Part shown: piece by piece, positions 25,346-34,396 of the stretch
Numbering within the stretch: position 1 is the stretch's first letter
How the letters are laid out: each line of letters opens with the position of its first letter
From: FEN-987 sp964598845
GTDB taxonomy: Archaea; Thermoproteota; Bathyarchaeia; 40CM-2-53-6
Reading direction: 5' to 3'
Assembly: GCA_964598845.1 (NCBI GenBank)
Contig: CAZRDM010000011.1
Location: 1-64,000 of the forward strand
DNA length: 64,000 bases
Position numbers and translations under genes: made by a program
Notes under the pieces: model-generated
Databases searched by the model: none
Seen by the model: only the letters and a program-made list of their open reading frames with translations
Told to the model about the DNA's origin: nothing

Positions 25346-26619
25346 TACTGATCCACCGGAAGTGCAACGCCCTTTGCGACTAGCAGAACTGCGGCTGCGA
25401 GTGGCAGTTCAAGCTTCTCATCCACGAATGGTCCCAAGACCTCATCCCGCAGCCGCATCTCAGGTGCCTCCTTCACGTAAACTGTTTGTTTTCCTTCAAA
25501 GACGACTGGTTCGTGGAAAGGATCGAATTCTTCCAACCGTTCAAGCTCTATGGTTGTTGCTTTCAGACCTGTCTTACCGTTCAGGGTTTCCGGCATGCGA
25601 ATCAATCTATGAATGTCGGTTGTAACAACGGTGTCGATCTTTGCTGGAAGCGCCACCAAGGTCAAGGCCTTCTCGAGGATTTTTCTCCAAACCTTATCAT
25701 TTATCTTCCATTTGTCTTGGAAGGAGCTCCAGAGCATTCTCTTCGACCATTCTTTCTTGATAGCCTCGCGTTGATTCAGGATTTGTGCGGCGGCTCCACG
25801 AGTGAATCCCAGTTCGACCAGTTGTCTTTCATCCAACTCCGTGAGAATTTCGTAAATTCCCTTAGCTAGTCTACCACGCCACCCGGGGTCGGTTAGATCA
25901 GGGCCCACAACAATTGGATGCCTGTCGTCCAGCAGGTCTTGGTATAGTCCCTGCTCTGCCGGGTCCAAGCCTAGAGCAATCACATAGTCCACCATCTCCT
26001 TTCGTTGAACCTCGTCCAACGTCTTCAGCGATTCTGAGGTTATGTGGAGATGGTAGCCTCTGTGACCTGAAAAGAAAAGGCGCATGTCGTCTGACTTGAT
26101 TCCGAAGTCTTCAACAAGGAGTTCGATAAGTTTTAAGACTTCTTCCTTGGCCGCGAGTAGGCATCGATCACACAGCCAGGGTTTGTCGTCTAGCTTTTCG
26201 TGACCGCAGGCAGGGCATTTGGGTGGCTTCCTCCCTCTCCGATTTTCATTACACTTGGGACAGACCCACATGTCATGGGTTTCTTTGCATGGAGTATCAA
26301 TATGATCTGCATCAACATCGAACACTATATCGGAGCCAAGCCAACCCTTTTCATCCATTTCAAGATCTGGGTGTCTATAATACGCTGTGGAGTAGTAGAC
26401 GTCAGAGGGTGCGAGGGAGAGAAGTGTGTGAGTGAACGTTTCGAAATCTTGGAAGGCCTTGTGTCTTACCATGATTCGTTCCTTGAAGAGTAGAAATCCA
26501 AATTCGCGCTCCTTCATGTCGGACGGGGCCTTGATGGAGCTCACGTTGTTCTTGTAGTAGTTTAGAAAATTCTCTCTCAGGAAGTCGAACCGTAGTGTTG
26601 CTTGACTCCTAGACGGCAG
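25345..26619 (-). CDS. priS: DNA primase small (catalytic) subunit
   Basis: Makes primers for replication. The catalytic aspartates are in IVFDVDADH, with RLFFSGHRGYHLH as the nucleotide-binding segment. The zinc-binding knuckles are CPKC, CPAC and CDRC at about residues 119-158 of the long form. The first standard start, GTG at 26544, cuts off the conserved N-terminal helix; the same frame upstream reads LRENFLNYYKNNVSS. Only CTG (26619) or rarer codons exist between there and the stop, and GAGAGG stands eight bases before that CTG. A CTG start is therefore proposed, giving 424 residues. Confidence 0.92.
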   Translation of the reverse strand: MPSRSQATLRFDFLRENFLNYYKNNVSSIKAPSDMKEREFGFLLFKERIMVRHKAFQDFETFTHTLLSLAPSDVYYSTAYYRHPDLEMDEKGWLGSDIVFDVDADHIDTPCKETHDMWVCPKCNENRRGRKPPKCPACGHEKLDDKPWLCDRCLLAAKEEVLKLIELLVEDFGIKSDDMRLFFSGHRGYHLHITSESLKTLDEVQRKEMVDYVIALGLDPAEQGLYQDLLDDRHPIVVGPDLTDPGWRGRLAKGIYEILTELDERQLVELGFTRGAAAQILNQREAIKKEWSKRMLWSSFQDKWKINDKVWRKILEKALTLVALPAKIDTVVTTDIHRLIRMPETLNGKTGLKATTIELERLEEFDPFHEPVVFEGKQTVYVKEAPEMRLRDEVLGPFVDEKLELPLAAAVLLVAKGVALPVDQ

Positions 26620-26739
26620 GATTTCTTCCTCTCAGGTCGCTGAACGCGCTCAGGTATATCCGTCACAAATATAGCTTTGAGGCGAAGCGGTGAATCCATA
26701 AATCTGGGCCCGAATTACGGATTGGGATGTGAGACATCA

Positions 26740-27054
26740 GTGAGTGACAACTACGTCAAAGTCGGTCAACTTGGTGATTTTCCCGCAGGCAAGATGAAGA
26801 GAGTTAGGGTCGGCGGAGAGGAAGTCGTCGTGGCCAATGTTGAGGGCAACCTCTACGCCATCACGGCGATCTGTACCCATCGAGGAGGACCATTAGAAGA
26901 AGGAGAACTTGACGGTAGGATAGTAATCTGCCCATGGCATGGAGGCCAGTTTGATCTCACAACGGGCAAAGTTGTTAGTCCACCGCCCGTGAAGGACGAA
27001 GTGGCCTACGAAGTGAAGATAGAAGGGTCAGACGTACTGCTCAGGAGGAAGTAG
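26740..27054 (+). CDS. Rieske-type [2Fe-2S] ferredoxin
   Basis: The cluster ligands are in CTHRGGPLEEG and CPWHGGQFD. The fold pattern (VKVGQLGDFPAGKMKRVRVGGEEVVVANV at the start) fits a soluble Rieske ferredoxin of about 104 residues. The GTG at 26740 gives MSDNYVKVG; the longer frame from 26677 adds an unlikely leader. It probably feeds electrons to an oxygenase or reductase elsewhere. It is divergent from priS and convergent with the subtilase, with a 5-base gap. Confidence 0.9.
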   Translation: MSDNYVKVGQLGDFPAGKMKRVRVGGEEVVVANVEGNLYAITAICTHRGGPLEEGELDGRIVICPWHGGQFDLTTGKVVSPPPVKDEVAYEVKIEGSDVLLRRK

Positions 27055-27059
27055 GTGGT

Positions 27060-29441
27060 TCACGGCGGTCCTTCCATTCGCCGTTTCGTCAACAAGACGA
27101 TTAGAATGACTCCTGCCGAGAGAACGATGATAGCCACATAGGTTTGAACTGGATAGGTGAGCACATAAACTGCCGTCACGGATTTCGGACGGTCAACAGT
27201 CACCGATTCATTCAGTATCTGTGCATCGTCAGTAACCCAATAGATCAGAACGTATTCAGCTCCCAAATAACCGAGGAAGCTTGAGCCGGGAACCCGTGCT
27301 GTGGCTCCTATCTTCACAGTTGTGTTTGCATCATACCATCCTGTTCCGGTAGTTTGGTCATAAGGCGAGTTCACTGACAAGAAGTACTGGGTGGTGTAGT
27401 TGAGAATCCTTAGGATGCTTTGGGTCGCGGTCAGGTTTCCATCTTGCAGCCGGTATCTCGTCCCTGTCTTTCCTTGGAGCAGAAAATCCGCTGTGAGCGT
27501 GTGCGAAGCTCCCTTGAGGAAGTGTATGTTCGTCCAAGAATCTCCCGCTAGCCGCAGTGATTCTCCTCCATCCACTTGAACCGATGCTTCGAGGGATTCT
27601 GGTATCCCTCGCGCGATTAGCGTTACCCTGAAGAATCCCGTTGCAGTTCTGGTGTCAAGTTTTCCAAACCCCCAGATCGGAGATCCACCGGCGAGCAATC
27701 CAGTGTGTGAATCAAGTAGAGCTGCTCCCCTGAGAATTCTCGGCAAGTCGGCAGCTCGAAGATGGGGATCGTACTGGAGCATTAGGGCAATCGCCCCCGC
27801 TACGTGGGGTGTGGCCATGCTTGTACCGGCAAGAATTCTGTGATACGCATCAGGGTCGGTCTCTCTTCTCGGGACGCTACTTGATCTTGCGGACGTTATT
27901 AGCATCCCAGGAGCGGCCACATCCGGTTTGATTCTTCCATCCCTCGTAGGTCCCCAAGAGCTAAACTGGGCAATCTCGCCGACCGTAGCGCTTATTCCCA
28001 GAGTCTGGCCGTTCATTCCCCTCCAAGAACTCTTCGTTACATAAGCGCCCACAGTAACCACGTAACGCGCTGTACCTGGGATCCCTATGGTGTTGTAAGG
28101 ATCGATATCGTAGGCAGCTCCGGGAAGGAAGAAGGCGCCCGGCAAGGAACATGTTGCGGTATCAAGCCAAGCATCCCATTTGCCCTGAGAATTGATTTCG
28201 ACCGCAGTCAAAGTTACGCTCCAGCCTTCACTCGGAAGTGATGTTGGTGAGTTGACCTCAAGAAATAATTCCTTGCCGACATCGGTCGCGCTGGTCAAAC
28301 CGGTGATATTCCCGTAACTGCTCGTAACTCCTCGGGGCGGTGTTGGAATCGTGTAGATCTTTCCGTCAGGCGTGGTTAGTCTGGCGTCGATCCTGTCCTG
28401 CGGCGAGTACCACACGTCCATTTGAAGGGCGGTCGTGGTTTGCTTCACGGCTATTTCAAGAGTGACACTTTCGCCTTGGGACAATTGTCCTCTAGCGTGC
28501 CCATCGTCGCGAGCTGAATTACCGGCCGCGACAACGACCGGTGTACCTGCCCTAACAAAAGCATCAAGCCCAAGCTCCAAGGGATCGGTTCCATCATGCG
28601 CACCAATGTTTCCACCTAGGCTCAGATTGATGACGGCTCGCTTGCCAAGTTCGTCTGCTTTCTTCACTATGTAGTTGAGTCCGTCAAGAATTTGAGTAAC
28701 ATCAAATGTCCAGCTGGCACCCCCGCACACTTCATGCCCGCTCTTGACGAAAATTATACCCGCGCCAGGAGCAACTCCAGTGTAGTTCGCAGTCGCCTGC
28801 CCGGTGCTTGCGGCGATTCCAGCCACATGCGTGCCGTGACCGAAAGTATCATGTTCTGGACATCTCTTGGCCTGAATCTCGCTCCAAGCGCATTCGTATC
28901 CGTATCCAAAGCCCACGGGCGGGCGACCTTTGATCGTCTGATCCCAGACGTACAGGATCTTTGTCGTCCCGTTAGGGAATATGAAATCGGGGTGCGTAGT
29001 GTCTATGCCAGTATCGACGAATCCGATTACCACACCTTCACCGGTCACATTTCGCCCATAAGGATCCTTAACCTCATGCCACACCGTGACCGCTCCAATA
29101 TCGGGTACGCTTTTTTCCAGATAGACATTGAGTGAGCGCGGTTTCTGAACTTGCGAAATGAATGGTAGCTTCTCCACCTTTGTCAATGAACTGGCATGAA
29201 TGTGTAGAACAGCAATGGGACCTGCAATCGTCGTCACAGTTCCCAAGCTAGTGAGTAGCTGAACTTCGTGTGGCTTGAGATCGTGGTCACTTGAAACAAG
29301 CACTGAGATTGCGTCTTCCGGTATCTGTTGACGAGAGTCTAGCTCAATTGTGTTAAGTAGGGGGGCCTCCATGCTGTTCATTATGGGGGCAACGGCTAGA
29401 GTTAGAATTATGATGCTCAGAAATGGAACCGTTTTCCTCAC
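27060..29441 (-). CDS. Secreted subtilisin-like serine protease with membrane anchor
   Basis: The N-terminus has a signal-like segment TVPFLSIIILTLAVAP and a propeptide region. The catalytic triad is seen as VDTGIDTTHPDF (Asp), HGTHVAGIA (His) and GTSMATPHVAGA (Ser), with the oxyanion Asn in AAGNSARDD. A beta-rich insertion stands between the His and Ser motifs. The C-terminal 200 residues are beta-rich, followed by a membrane helix (YVAIIVLSAGVILIVLL) and a basic tail, so it is likely anchored outside the cell. GTG at 29441 is preferred, 14 bases after priL; the frame is open from 29558. Confidence 0.88.
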   Translation of the reverse strand: MRKTVPFLSIIILTLAVAPIMNSMEAPLLNTIELDSRQQIPEDAISVLVSSDHDLKPHEVQLLTSLGTVTTIAGPIAVLHIHASSLTKVEKLPFISQVQKPRSLNVYLEKSVPDIGAVTVWHEVKDPYGRNVTGEGVVIGFVDTGIDTTHPDFIFPNGTTKILYVWDQTIKGRPPVGFGYGYECAWSEIQAKRCPEHDTFGHGTHVAGIAASTGQATANYTGVAPGAGIIFVKSGHEVCGGASWTFDVTQILDGLNYIVKKADELGKRAVINLSLGGNIGAHDGTDPLELGLDAFVRAGTPVVVAAGNSARDDGHARGQLSQGESVTLEIAVKQTTTALQMDVWYSPQDRIDARLTTPDGKIYTIPTPPRGVTSSYGNITGLTSATDVGKELFLEVNSPTSLPSEGWSVTLTAVEINSQGKWDAWLDTATCSLPGAFFLPGAAYDIDPYNTIGIPGTARYVVTVGAYVTKSSWRGMNGQTLGISATVGEIAQFSSWGPTRDGRIKPDVAAPGMLITSARSSSVPRRETDPDAYHRILAGTSMATPHVAGAIALMLQYDPHLRAADLPRILRGAALLDSHTGLLAGGSPIWGFGKLDTRTATGFFRVTLIARGIPESLEASVQVDGGESLRLAGDSWTNIHFLKGASHTLTADFLLQGKTGTRYRLQDGNLTATQSILRILNYTTQYFLSVNSPYDQTTGTGWYDANTTVKIGATARVPGSSFLGYLGAEYVLIYWVTDDAQILNESVTVDRPKSVTAVYVLTYPVQTYVAIIVLSAGVILIVLLTKRRMEGPP

Positions 29442-29455
29442 TAGTAATTCCCAGT

Positions 29456-30532
29456 TCACTTCTTGGCAGTACCGCGAAGGCGTTTCCTTCTCCTTTGCCT
29501 GAAAATGATCGCGGCCTTCTTTCGATAGTAAGATAATGGATGAGTTATTTGGGCGCATAACTGGTCAGGGTTCACGCAAAGACCGTGAGTCTGCATTGTA
29601 TGGCAGTTGGGGGCTGTATATTTTCTTCGTGAACCACGTTTCCCCGCTATGTGCTCCACTTGGTACCTCGCCATTCTCTCATCGAAGTCCGTAAATGACT
29701 TGAACATTTTGAGCAGTTCTTCCTCGCTAGTTCCGACATTCAGTAGGAACGCCGCCATAGCGAATCTTCCCATGTGTGAAATGTGTTTGCCGGTTTGGAG
29801 AAGACTAAGTAGATTCTTCTGGCATGGCGGCATGGCTATTGTCATGACTGCTCTTGGCATCTCATCGGCGGCAAAATACTGGGAGCGAACCTTCAAGACT
29901 GAACGAAGAGGCTCCACGTGTGCTTCCAGTTCATTTGGCAGAGCTATTTGTGAATCGGATGTCTTCGTAAGTACCTTCGTCTGAACTTCCTCCTCCAAGA
30001 GACGAGCGAAATCTTCGCGCGGCAGTAGAACATAGCCCTCCGTGAGAATCCTGTTGACCAGTTTCCACTTCAAGTCATGTATTCTTGCGGAATTGCGTAC
30101 GTAGTCCCTGAAGTGCAGAGCGAAATCGAAGTGAGTTCCGCCAATCTCCCGATCTGCTAGCCTAGTATCCCATCCAAAGGAACCTGTTGCGATCTGAAGC
30201 AGTTTCTCGGGAGGTTCTTCCCTCAACAGCTGATACGCTCTCTTTGCTTCGACGAGCGCATAGCGTCTTCGAGTTCTATCGTCTCCAATAGCGCTTATCA
30301 ACATTAGAGCTGTCGGATAGGCGAGAATGTCAACGTCTTCCTGTGTTAGATCGGTGGAGATCTTCCCGCCGAGAACGGCCTGTTTAACTCGTTCGATGGC
30401 TCGTTCAAGGATTGGCAAGAACTCAGGTTTCCCCAGTTCCGCGGGCTCTAGGTTGAATGATCTTATGAAGTCCGAGGCTTCAATTGTGAAAGGAAATTTT
30501 GCAAGATCAAGTTTCGTCAGTAGTGCTTGCAT
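29456..30532 (-). CDS. priL: DNA primase large subunit
   Basis: Regulatory subunit of the eukaryotic-type primase. The C-terminal domain has the iron-sulfur cysteines: MPPCQKNLLSLL, then CHTMQTHGLC with another C nearby (PDQLC). The N-terminal half is helical and unconserved, as usual. The length of 358 residues is normal. It lies 63 bases downstream of PCNA on the same strand. Confidence 0.88.
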   Translation of the reverse strand: MQALLTKLDLAKFPFTIEASDFIRSFNLEPAELGKPEFLPILERAIERVKQAVLGGKISTDLTQEDVDILAYPTALMLISAIGDDRTRRRYALVEAKRAYQLLREEPPEKLLQIATGSFGWDTRLADREIGGTHFDFALHFRDYVRNSARIHDLKWKLVNRILTEGYVLLPREDFARLLEEEVQTKVLTKTSDSQIALPNELEAHVEPLRSVLKVRSQYFAADEMPRAVMTIAMPPCQKNLLSLLQTGKHISHMGRFAMAAFLLNVGTSEEELLKMFKSFTDFDERMARYQVEHIAGKRGSRRKYTAPNCHTMQTHGLCVNPDQLCAQITHPLSYYRKKAAIIFRQRRRKRLRGTAKK

Positions 30533-30595
30533 TATAGTTGCCTCTCGTGAGGCAATATGAGTTTGAAGTGCGTGGGTCTGTTCGCGTTGCTCCTA

Positions 30596-31348
30596 CTACT
30601 CCGCCTCGATTCTGGGAGCCAAATAATAGAGTAACTTACCTTGTTGGGGCATCTCATACTCGAGCTTCACAGGCATGTTCGTCGAGAACTCCACTGTGAC
30701 GATCTCAGCCGCCACGGATCCAGCCTTAGAGATTTCCGCAAGGTAATTCAAGTTAAAGGTTGCCTTGCATGGCTCTTTGACCTCCAACTCCAAGAGCACG
30801 TCACTTCCCTTTTCCAACTCGATCTTTGCACCACTCAATTCCGTAACCGCTTCCGCCACGAATCTCTCTTGAGTACTTTCGAAGCGAACATTGTCGCTAA
30901 CGGTCTGAATCTGGTCGATAATATCCTTGAAGCTTGAACTGATCATCTTGATCTTCGAGGTGAAAGTGATCTTTGGCGTTGGGACTTCTTCGTCGCCCGG
31001 ATCGAGTGTGGGAAGCGTGAAGGTCGTTCTCCATTTTCCTTTGATCACCATGCTCAGTTTCCGAGTGTTTTCATCGTAGGACATCTCCAAGGGTTCCGAG
31101 CCTGCGCCGCGTAGTTTCTTGACAATATCGGTCACGTTCAAACGAATCTTAGTTGGTTGAAGGCATGTGTATTCATCGAAAGCAGATTTGTTCCACTCAA
31201 AGTCAACCATCGCTACATGAGATGGATCCATAGACCTGAGTTTGATCCCTTCGGGAGTAGCATTGAAATCCGCTTCCTCTATTAATGTCGAAATGGCAGC
31301 TAGAAGATTCTTCCAGAGTCTAGCATCACCGATCGTTGCCTTGAACAA
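30596..31348 (-). CDS. pcn: DNA polymerase sliding clamp (PCNA)
   Basis: A 250-residue clamp with the two-domain repeat. It starts MFKATIGDARLWKNLLAAI, has LRSMDPSHVAMVDFEW, and ends near YLAPRIEAE. The interdomain connector region follows ITFTSKIKM. It neighbours PriL and TFS in an operon-like order common in TACK archaea. Confidence 0.97.
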   Translation of the reverse strand: MFKATIGDARLWKNLLAAISTLIEEADFNATPEGIKLRSMDPSHVAMVDFEWNKSAFDEYTCLQPTKIRLNVTDIVKKLRGAGSEPLEMSYDENTRKLSMVIKGKWRTTFTLPTLDPGDEEVPTPKITFTSKIKMISSSFKDIIDQIQTVSDNVRFESTQERFVAEAVTELSGAKIELEKGSDVLLELEVKEPCKATFNLNYLAEISKAGSVAAEIVTVEFSTNMPVKLEYEMPQQGKLLYYLAPRIEAE

Positions 31349-31432
31349 TTCTCAACCACCAAATACTCGACGACGTTTAGTGAGATGTCTTTTCGTACTT
31401 TAATTGAGCGGTCTGAACCTAAGAAGCGAAAT

Positions 31433-31756
31433 CTAGGAGCTCTCACGCCATGTGCTCCCGCAACTTACGCAGCGGAAGAACTGGGTAGATGATTCGTCTG
31501 CACCACGCGTCTGAACAAGCCAGTAGAATGCCTCTTTATGCCCACACTTGGGGCAGTCTACCCTAGTCTTGGGCAAGGTTCGAATCTTCTGCTCTTCCTT
31601 GCCTATGACAACTACGTTCTCTTTCTGTTGCTCGAGTCTCTGTATCGTGCGGTCTGAGCGCTTGGTTTCATACCCACATTTCGGACAGCTGAGTACAACG
31701 GACTTCTGTTTCTTAGTTGGGAGAAGCGCCAACCCGCATTTTGGGCAAAATTGCAC
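31433..31756 (-). CDS. tfs: Transcription factor S (TFS)
   Basis: Archaeal TFIIS/RPA12 homologue that induces cleavage in backtracked RNA polymerase. There are two zinc ribbons: CPKCGLAL with CPKCGYET at the N-terminus and CPKCGHKEAFYW with CVSCGSTWRE at the C-terminus. The acidic hairpin pair DE is seen in RGADESSTQFF. The length of 107 residues is typical. Confidence 0.95.
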   Translation of the reverse strand: MQFCPKCGLALLPTKKQKSVVLSCPKCGYETKRSDRTIQRLEQQKENVVVIGKEEQKIRTLPKTRVDCPKCGHKEAFYWLVQTRGADESSTQFFRCVSCGSTWRESS

Positions 31757-31772
31757 TTTCGATAACGACCGG

Positions 31773-32345
31773 CTAGGCCAATCCCTGTGGGTTCCTTTTA
31801 AGGGTTACTTGGTGCATCCCGTAGAACTTCGACTTCAGACTCCTTGCGACCACGTCCGCAACTCTAACAGCTTCGGGCAGGCTTCGCCCCTCCGCGCAGC
31901 TGACCCCAAAGATTTCGCCCACCATATCGTAACTTATCCCGGTAGCCTTCACCCAGGTGTGCCTGCCACGTATCTTGATCCCATAATGCATTGTCTTCAT
32001 CGCTCTTCGGGGTTTCTGTGACTTTCTTGGGCTACGATATTCGTCACTAATTGCCATCACAGGTATGCCGATCACGTCAGCCAAAGCGGCGATATCGATG
32101 TGATTTCCAGGCACTAGGTCTGCTCTCGATAGAATGACGGCACGGATTTGTGAGTACTGCTTCGATTGACGTATTGCTCTAGCTAAAGGAGAAATATAAT
32201 CGCCTTGATCTTTTCGTATCCAACATGTCAATACGCCGTCAAGCCACAGGCTTCCTCTGAAGACGATGCCGACTACTGGGACCTTATCCCATTTAACCTT
32301 GGGAGCGCTTAGACCAAGTATCCTTGCTTCTTTCTTGATTACCAT
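31773..32345 (-). CDS. DUF99-family protein (endonuclease V-like fold)
   Basis: A 190-residue archaeal protein of the DUF99 family, related to endonuclease V. It shows GIVFRGSLWLDGVLTCWI, a central VILSRADLVPGNHIDIAAL block and the C-terminal VARSLKSKFYGMHQVTL. A nucleic-acid role is suggested by fold only. It ends 16 bases before TFS on the same strand. Confidence 0.75.
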   Translation of the reverse strand: MVIKKEARILGLSAPKVKWDKVPVVGIVFRGSLWLDGVLTCWIRKDQGDYISPLARAIRQSKQYSQIRAVILSRADLVPGNHIDIAALADVIGIPVMAISDEYRSPRKSQKPRRAMKTMHYGIKIRGRHTWVKATGISYDMVGEIFGVSCAEGRSLPEAVRVADVVARSLKSKFYGMHQVTLKRNPQGLA

Positions 32346-32356
32346 CAGCTCCTCAG

Positions 32357-32725
32357 CTACTTCGCACTCAACTTTTGAGCTGCAAGCTTTAGTAATTCTG
32401 GAAGTCCGGCTGCTGGGCCATCTGGATTCTGAGCAAGGGTTCTTACACTATTCTCGATCGTTATGATCTTCCTACGGTAAGCTTCTGCTAGGATGGATTC
32501 AGAAGCGTTTGCGAGATCCTTCTTCGTCACACGTGTCCCAAGAAAATCTCGCAGTCCCGCGAGCCTAAACGCCTCCGCCAGGACACGGTCGCTAACCTTA
32601 GCCGCTCGAGGATGACCACCTATTTCAGTCAGAGCCAAAGAATAGACAAAATTAACGTATGCGTCCCCTAGACTCGCCAGTCCCTTATCGCGCATGATTT
32701 GGCGAATATGCTCGAGATTACTCAT
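32357..32725 (-). CDS. Minimal ribonuclease III-like domain protein
   Basis: A 122-residue helical protein. LASLGDAYVNFVYSLAL resembles the RNase III signature around LGDA, and ANASESILAEAYRRKI resembles the second acidic motif. There is no double-stranded RNA-binding domain. Whether the catalytic acid set is complete is unclear. It overlaps the Rpo11 stop by one base and sits among transcription and exosome genes, which fits an RNA role. Confidence 0.6.
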   Translation of the reverse strand: MSNLEHIRQIMRDKGLASLGDAYVNFVYSLALTEIGGHPRAAKVSDRVLAEAFRLAGLRDFLGTRVTKKDLANASESILAEAYRRKIITIENSVRTLAQNPDGPAAGLPELLKLAAQKLSAK

Positions 32726-33009
32726 CAGATTGTTCCGACGGCTTTCGCAAATTTCTCATTGAACTCATTGTTGCGCGCTTGGATATTGGACAAGGCGTTT
32801 AGCAGTATCTTCTCAGGCGACGCGTCACGTTTCGTCCTCATGTAGACTATGCTTGATCTTATTAGTGGGTGAGGTTGGTCGTATCCTGCAATCTCAACGT
32901 TCTTGTCTTCGAGGAGAACATTCTGCAGGAGATTGCAGAACGTGTGGTCCTCTCCTATTATCTCGAATCTTAACTCGTTCTTCGTCTTCGAAATGACTTT
33001 CACTTCCAT
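32725..33009 (-). CDS. rpo11: RNA polymerase subunit Rpo11 (L)
   Basis: A 94-residue alpha-like subunit. The motif GEDHTFCNLLQNVLLED is the dimerisation signature, followed by GYDQPHPLIRSSIVYMRT. It is placed directly after Csl4 with a 0-base gap, a conserved archaeal pair. Confidence 0.95.
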   Translation of the reverse strand: MEVKVISKTKNELRFEIIGEDHTFCNLLQNVLLEDKNVEIAGYDQPHPLIRSSIVYMRTKRDASPEKILLNALSNIQARNNEFNEKFAKAVGTI

Positions 33010-33588
33010 CTAAGACACCCCTGACTTTCCGTAGTCTTCAGCGAGTCTCCTTCTCTCTATATTTCCACATGAGGAGCATTGAAGTCTCCTGTTCATTATC
33101 GTCAGCACTGCCCCGCATTTCGAGCAGAAGGCCTTCACCACTCCCAGACCTCTTCCAGCCGTCGTCAATTGCGGGATCCTGTTGGTCGTATCTATTACCC
33201 TCGCTCGGAGGATGTCGCCCGCTTTGCAAACGTCCGACATGTTTCTTTCGAACCTGGGACTTGATGAAGAAATATGGAGGATCGCGGTGAAAGGATTCTG
33301 CAGTGTCCTTCCATCAATTTTCCAGATACTCACCGTAGCCATCTTCTCCTGAGCATGAGTCACCGATGCGAGCACCGTCGTCCCTTCTTTGGGAAGGACC
33401 GGTATTCTTGTGATGGGTACAACCGTTACACGCTTATTTCTAGTATCAATTCTTGCAGTTCCAGTGAAATTCGCGTAGATGGTGCCTTCCTGCTCGTAGG
33501 TACCAGGTCCAGGGATAAATTCCTCTACGACGCCCAGCCTATCCCCTAGGATCACGGGGTGACTTACTTCACGTGCTGTCCTACTCAA
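33010..33588 (-). CDS. csl4: Exosome subunit Csl4
   Basis: RNA-binding cap protein of the archaeal exosome. The N-terminal domain starts VILGDRLGVVEEFIPGPGTYEQ. The S1 domain occupies about residues 65-145, and the C-terminal zinc ribbon is CSKCGAVLTI with CSSCGNIE. The length of 192 residues is normal. Confidence 0.93.
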   Translation of the reverse strand: MSRTAREVSHPVILGDRLGVVEEFIPGPGTYEQEGTIYANFTGTARIDTRNKRVTVVPITRIPVLPKEGTTVLASVTHAQEKMATVSIWKIDGRTLQNPFTAILHISSSSPRFERNMSDVCKAGDILRARVIDTTNRIPQLTTAGRGLGVVKAFCSKCGAVLTIMNRRLQCSSCGNIERRRLAEDYGKSGVS

Positions 33589-33718
33589 TTAGACTTAACT
33601 CCGAAACAGATATTCTTCTTCGAAGCTCGCGGAATCCGCGACTTATCTTCTTGCTACTTCACAGATTCGCGAGCGCTTAGATTACAGTCCCGTATATAAG
33701 GTGCCGCATGAGTTGCCC

Positions 33719-34366
33719 CTACCTGCGAATGATCCTCAGTAGGTCAACGTCTACGTGATGCTTCTTCTTGGTGTGGAAATCAAATTGATGAGGAATTTCC
33801 ATCCTAGTTCTTATTGCTGTATGAACCTTTGATTCATGTGCATTCAACCATCGCTCAATGAACGCGCGTGTAGAAGACTTGTGTATGCTATAGATTACCC
33901 CGCTCAATTTCAGCGCGACGCGTAGGAATCTGATGTCCGCATGCGCTTGCTTAGTTCCAAACGGAGGATTCATGACAACCGTATCAAATGGTCCACGCAA
34001 TGCCCCAATATCGCCTAGAACCCAATCCACTTCAGCATCGAGTAGCCTACCACTCCTCTTGGCTTCGTTCAAACCCAAGTTGTCCAGATCAATTCCGACC
34101 ACTTCTCGTGCTCCCAGGATGGAGGCGCCTATTGCCAGCCGCCCTGTTCCGGTGCCGAGGTCTGCGACTGTTTTCGCTTCGATATCTCCGTGCACATAGC
34201 AGGCAAGAAAGAGCATCTCCGCGGCCAAGTCAGCAGGGATTGTGTATTGTTCAAGCGTGACCTTTGGACGGGGGTGAATGCTAACCCCTTGAAGCGCGAT
34301 GGCGAGATCCTGCTTCCGGTACTTGATCGTTCTGCGCGAAACCTCTTCTTTCTCCAAGTCATCCAC
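33719..34366 (-). CDS. METTL5-like N6-adenine methyltransferase
   Basis: The SAM motif VADLGTGTGRLAIGASILGA is followed by VVGIDLDNLGLNEA and the catalytic NPPFGTKQAHADIRFL, the METTL5/COG2263 signature. In eukaryotes METTL5 methylates 18S rRNA. The N-terminal region (LEQYTIPADLAAEMLF) is also family-like. The 215-residue length fits. It lies between Dph2 and Csl4. Confidence 0.88.
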   Translation of the reverse strand: MDDLEKEEVSRRTIKYRKQDLAIALQGVSIHPRPKVTLEQYTIPADLAAEMLFLACYVHGDIEAKTVADLGTGTGRLAIGASILGAREVVGIDLDNLGLNEAKRSGRLLDAEVDWVLGDIGALRGPFDTVVMNPPFGTKQAHADIRFLRVALKLSGVIYSIHKSSTRAFIERWLNAHESKVHTAIRTRMEIPHQFDFHTKKKHHVDVDLLRIIRR

Positions 34367-34396
34367 CCTGTAGGGCGGTGATGCGAGGCACGATAC

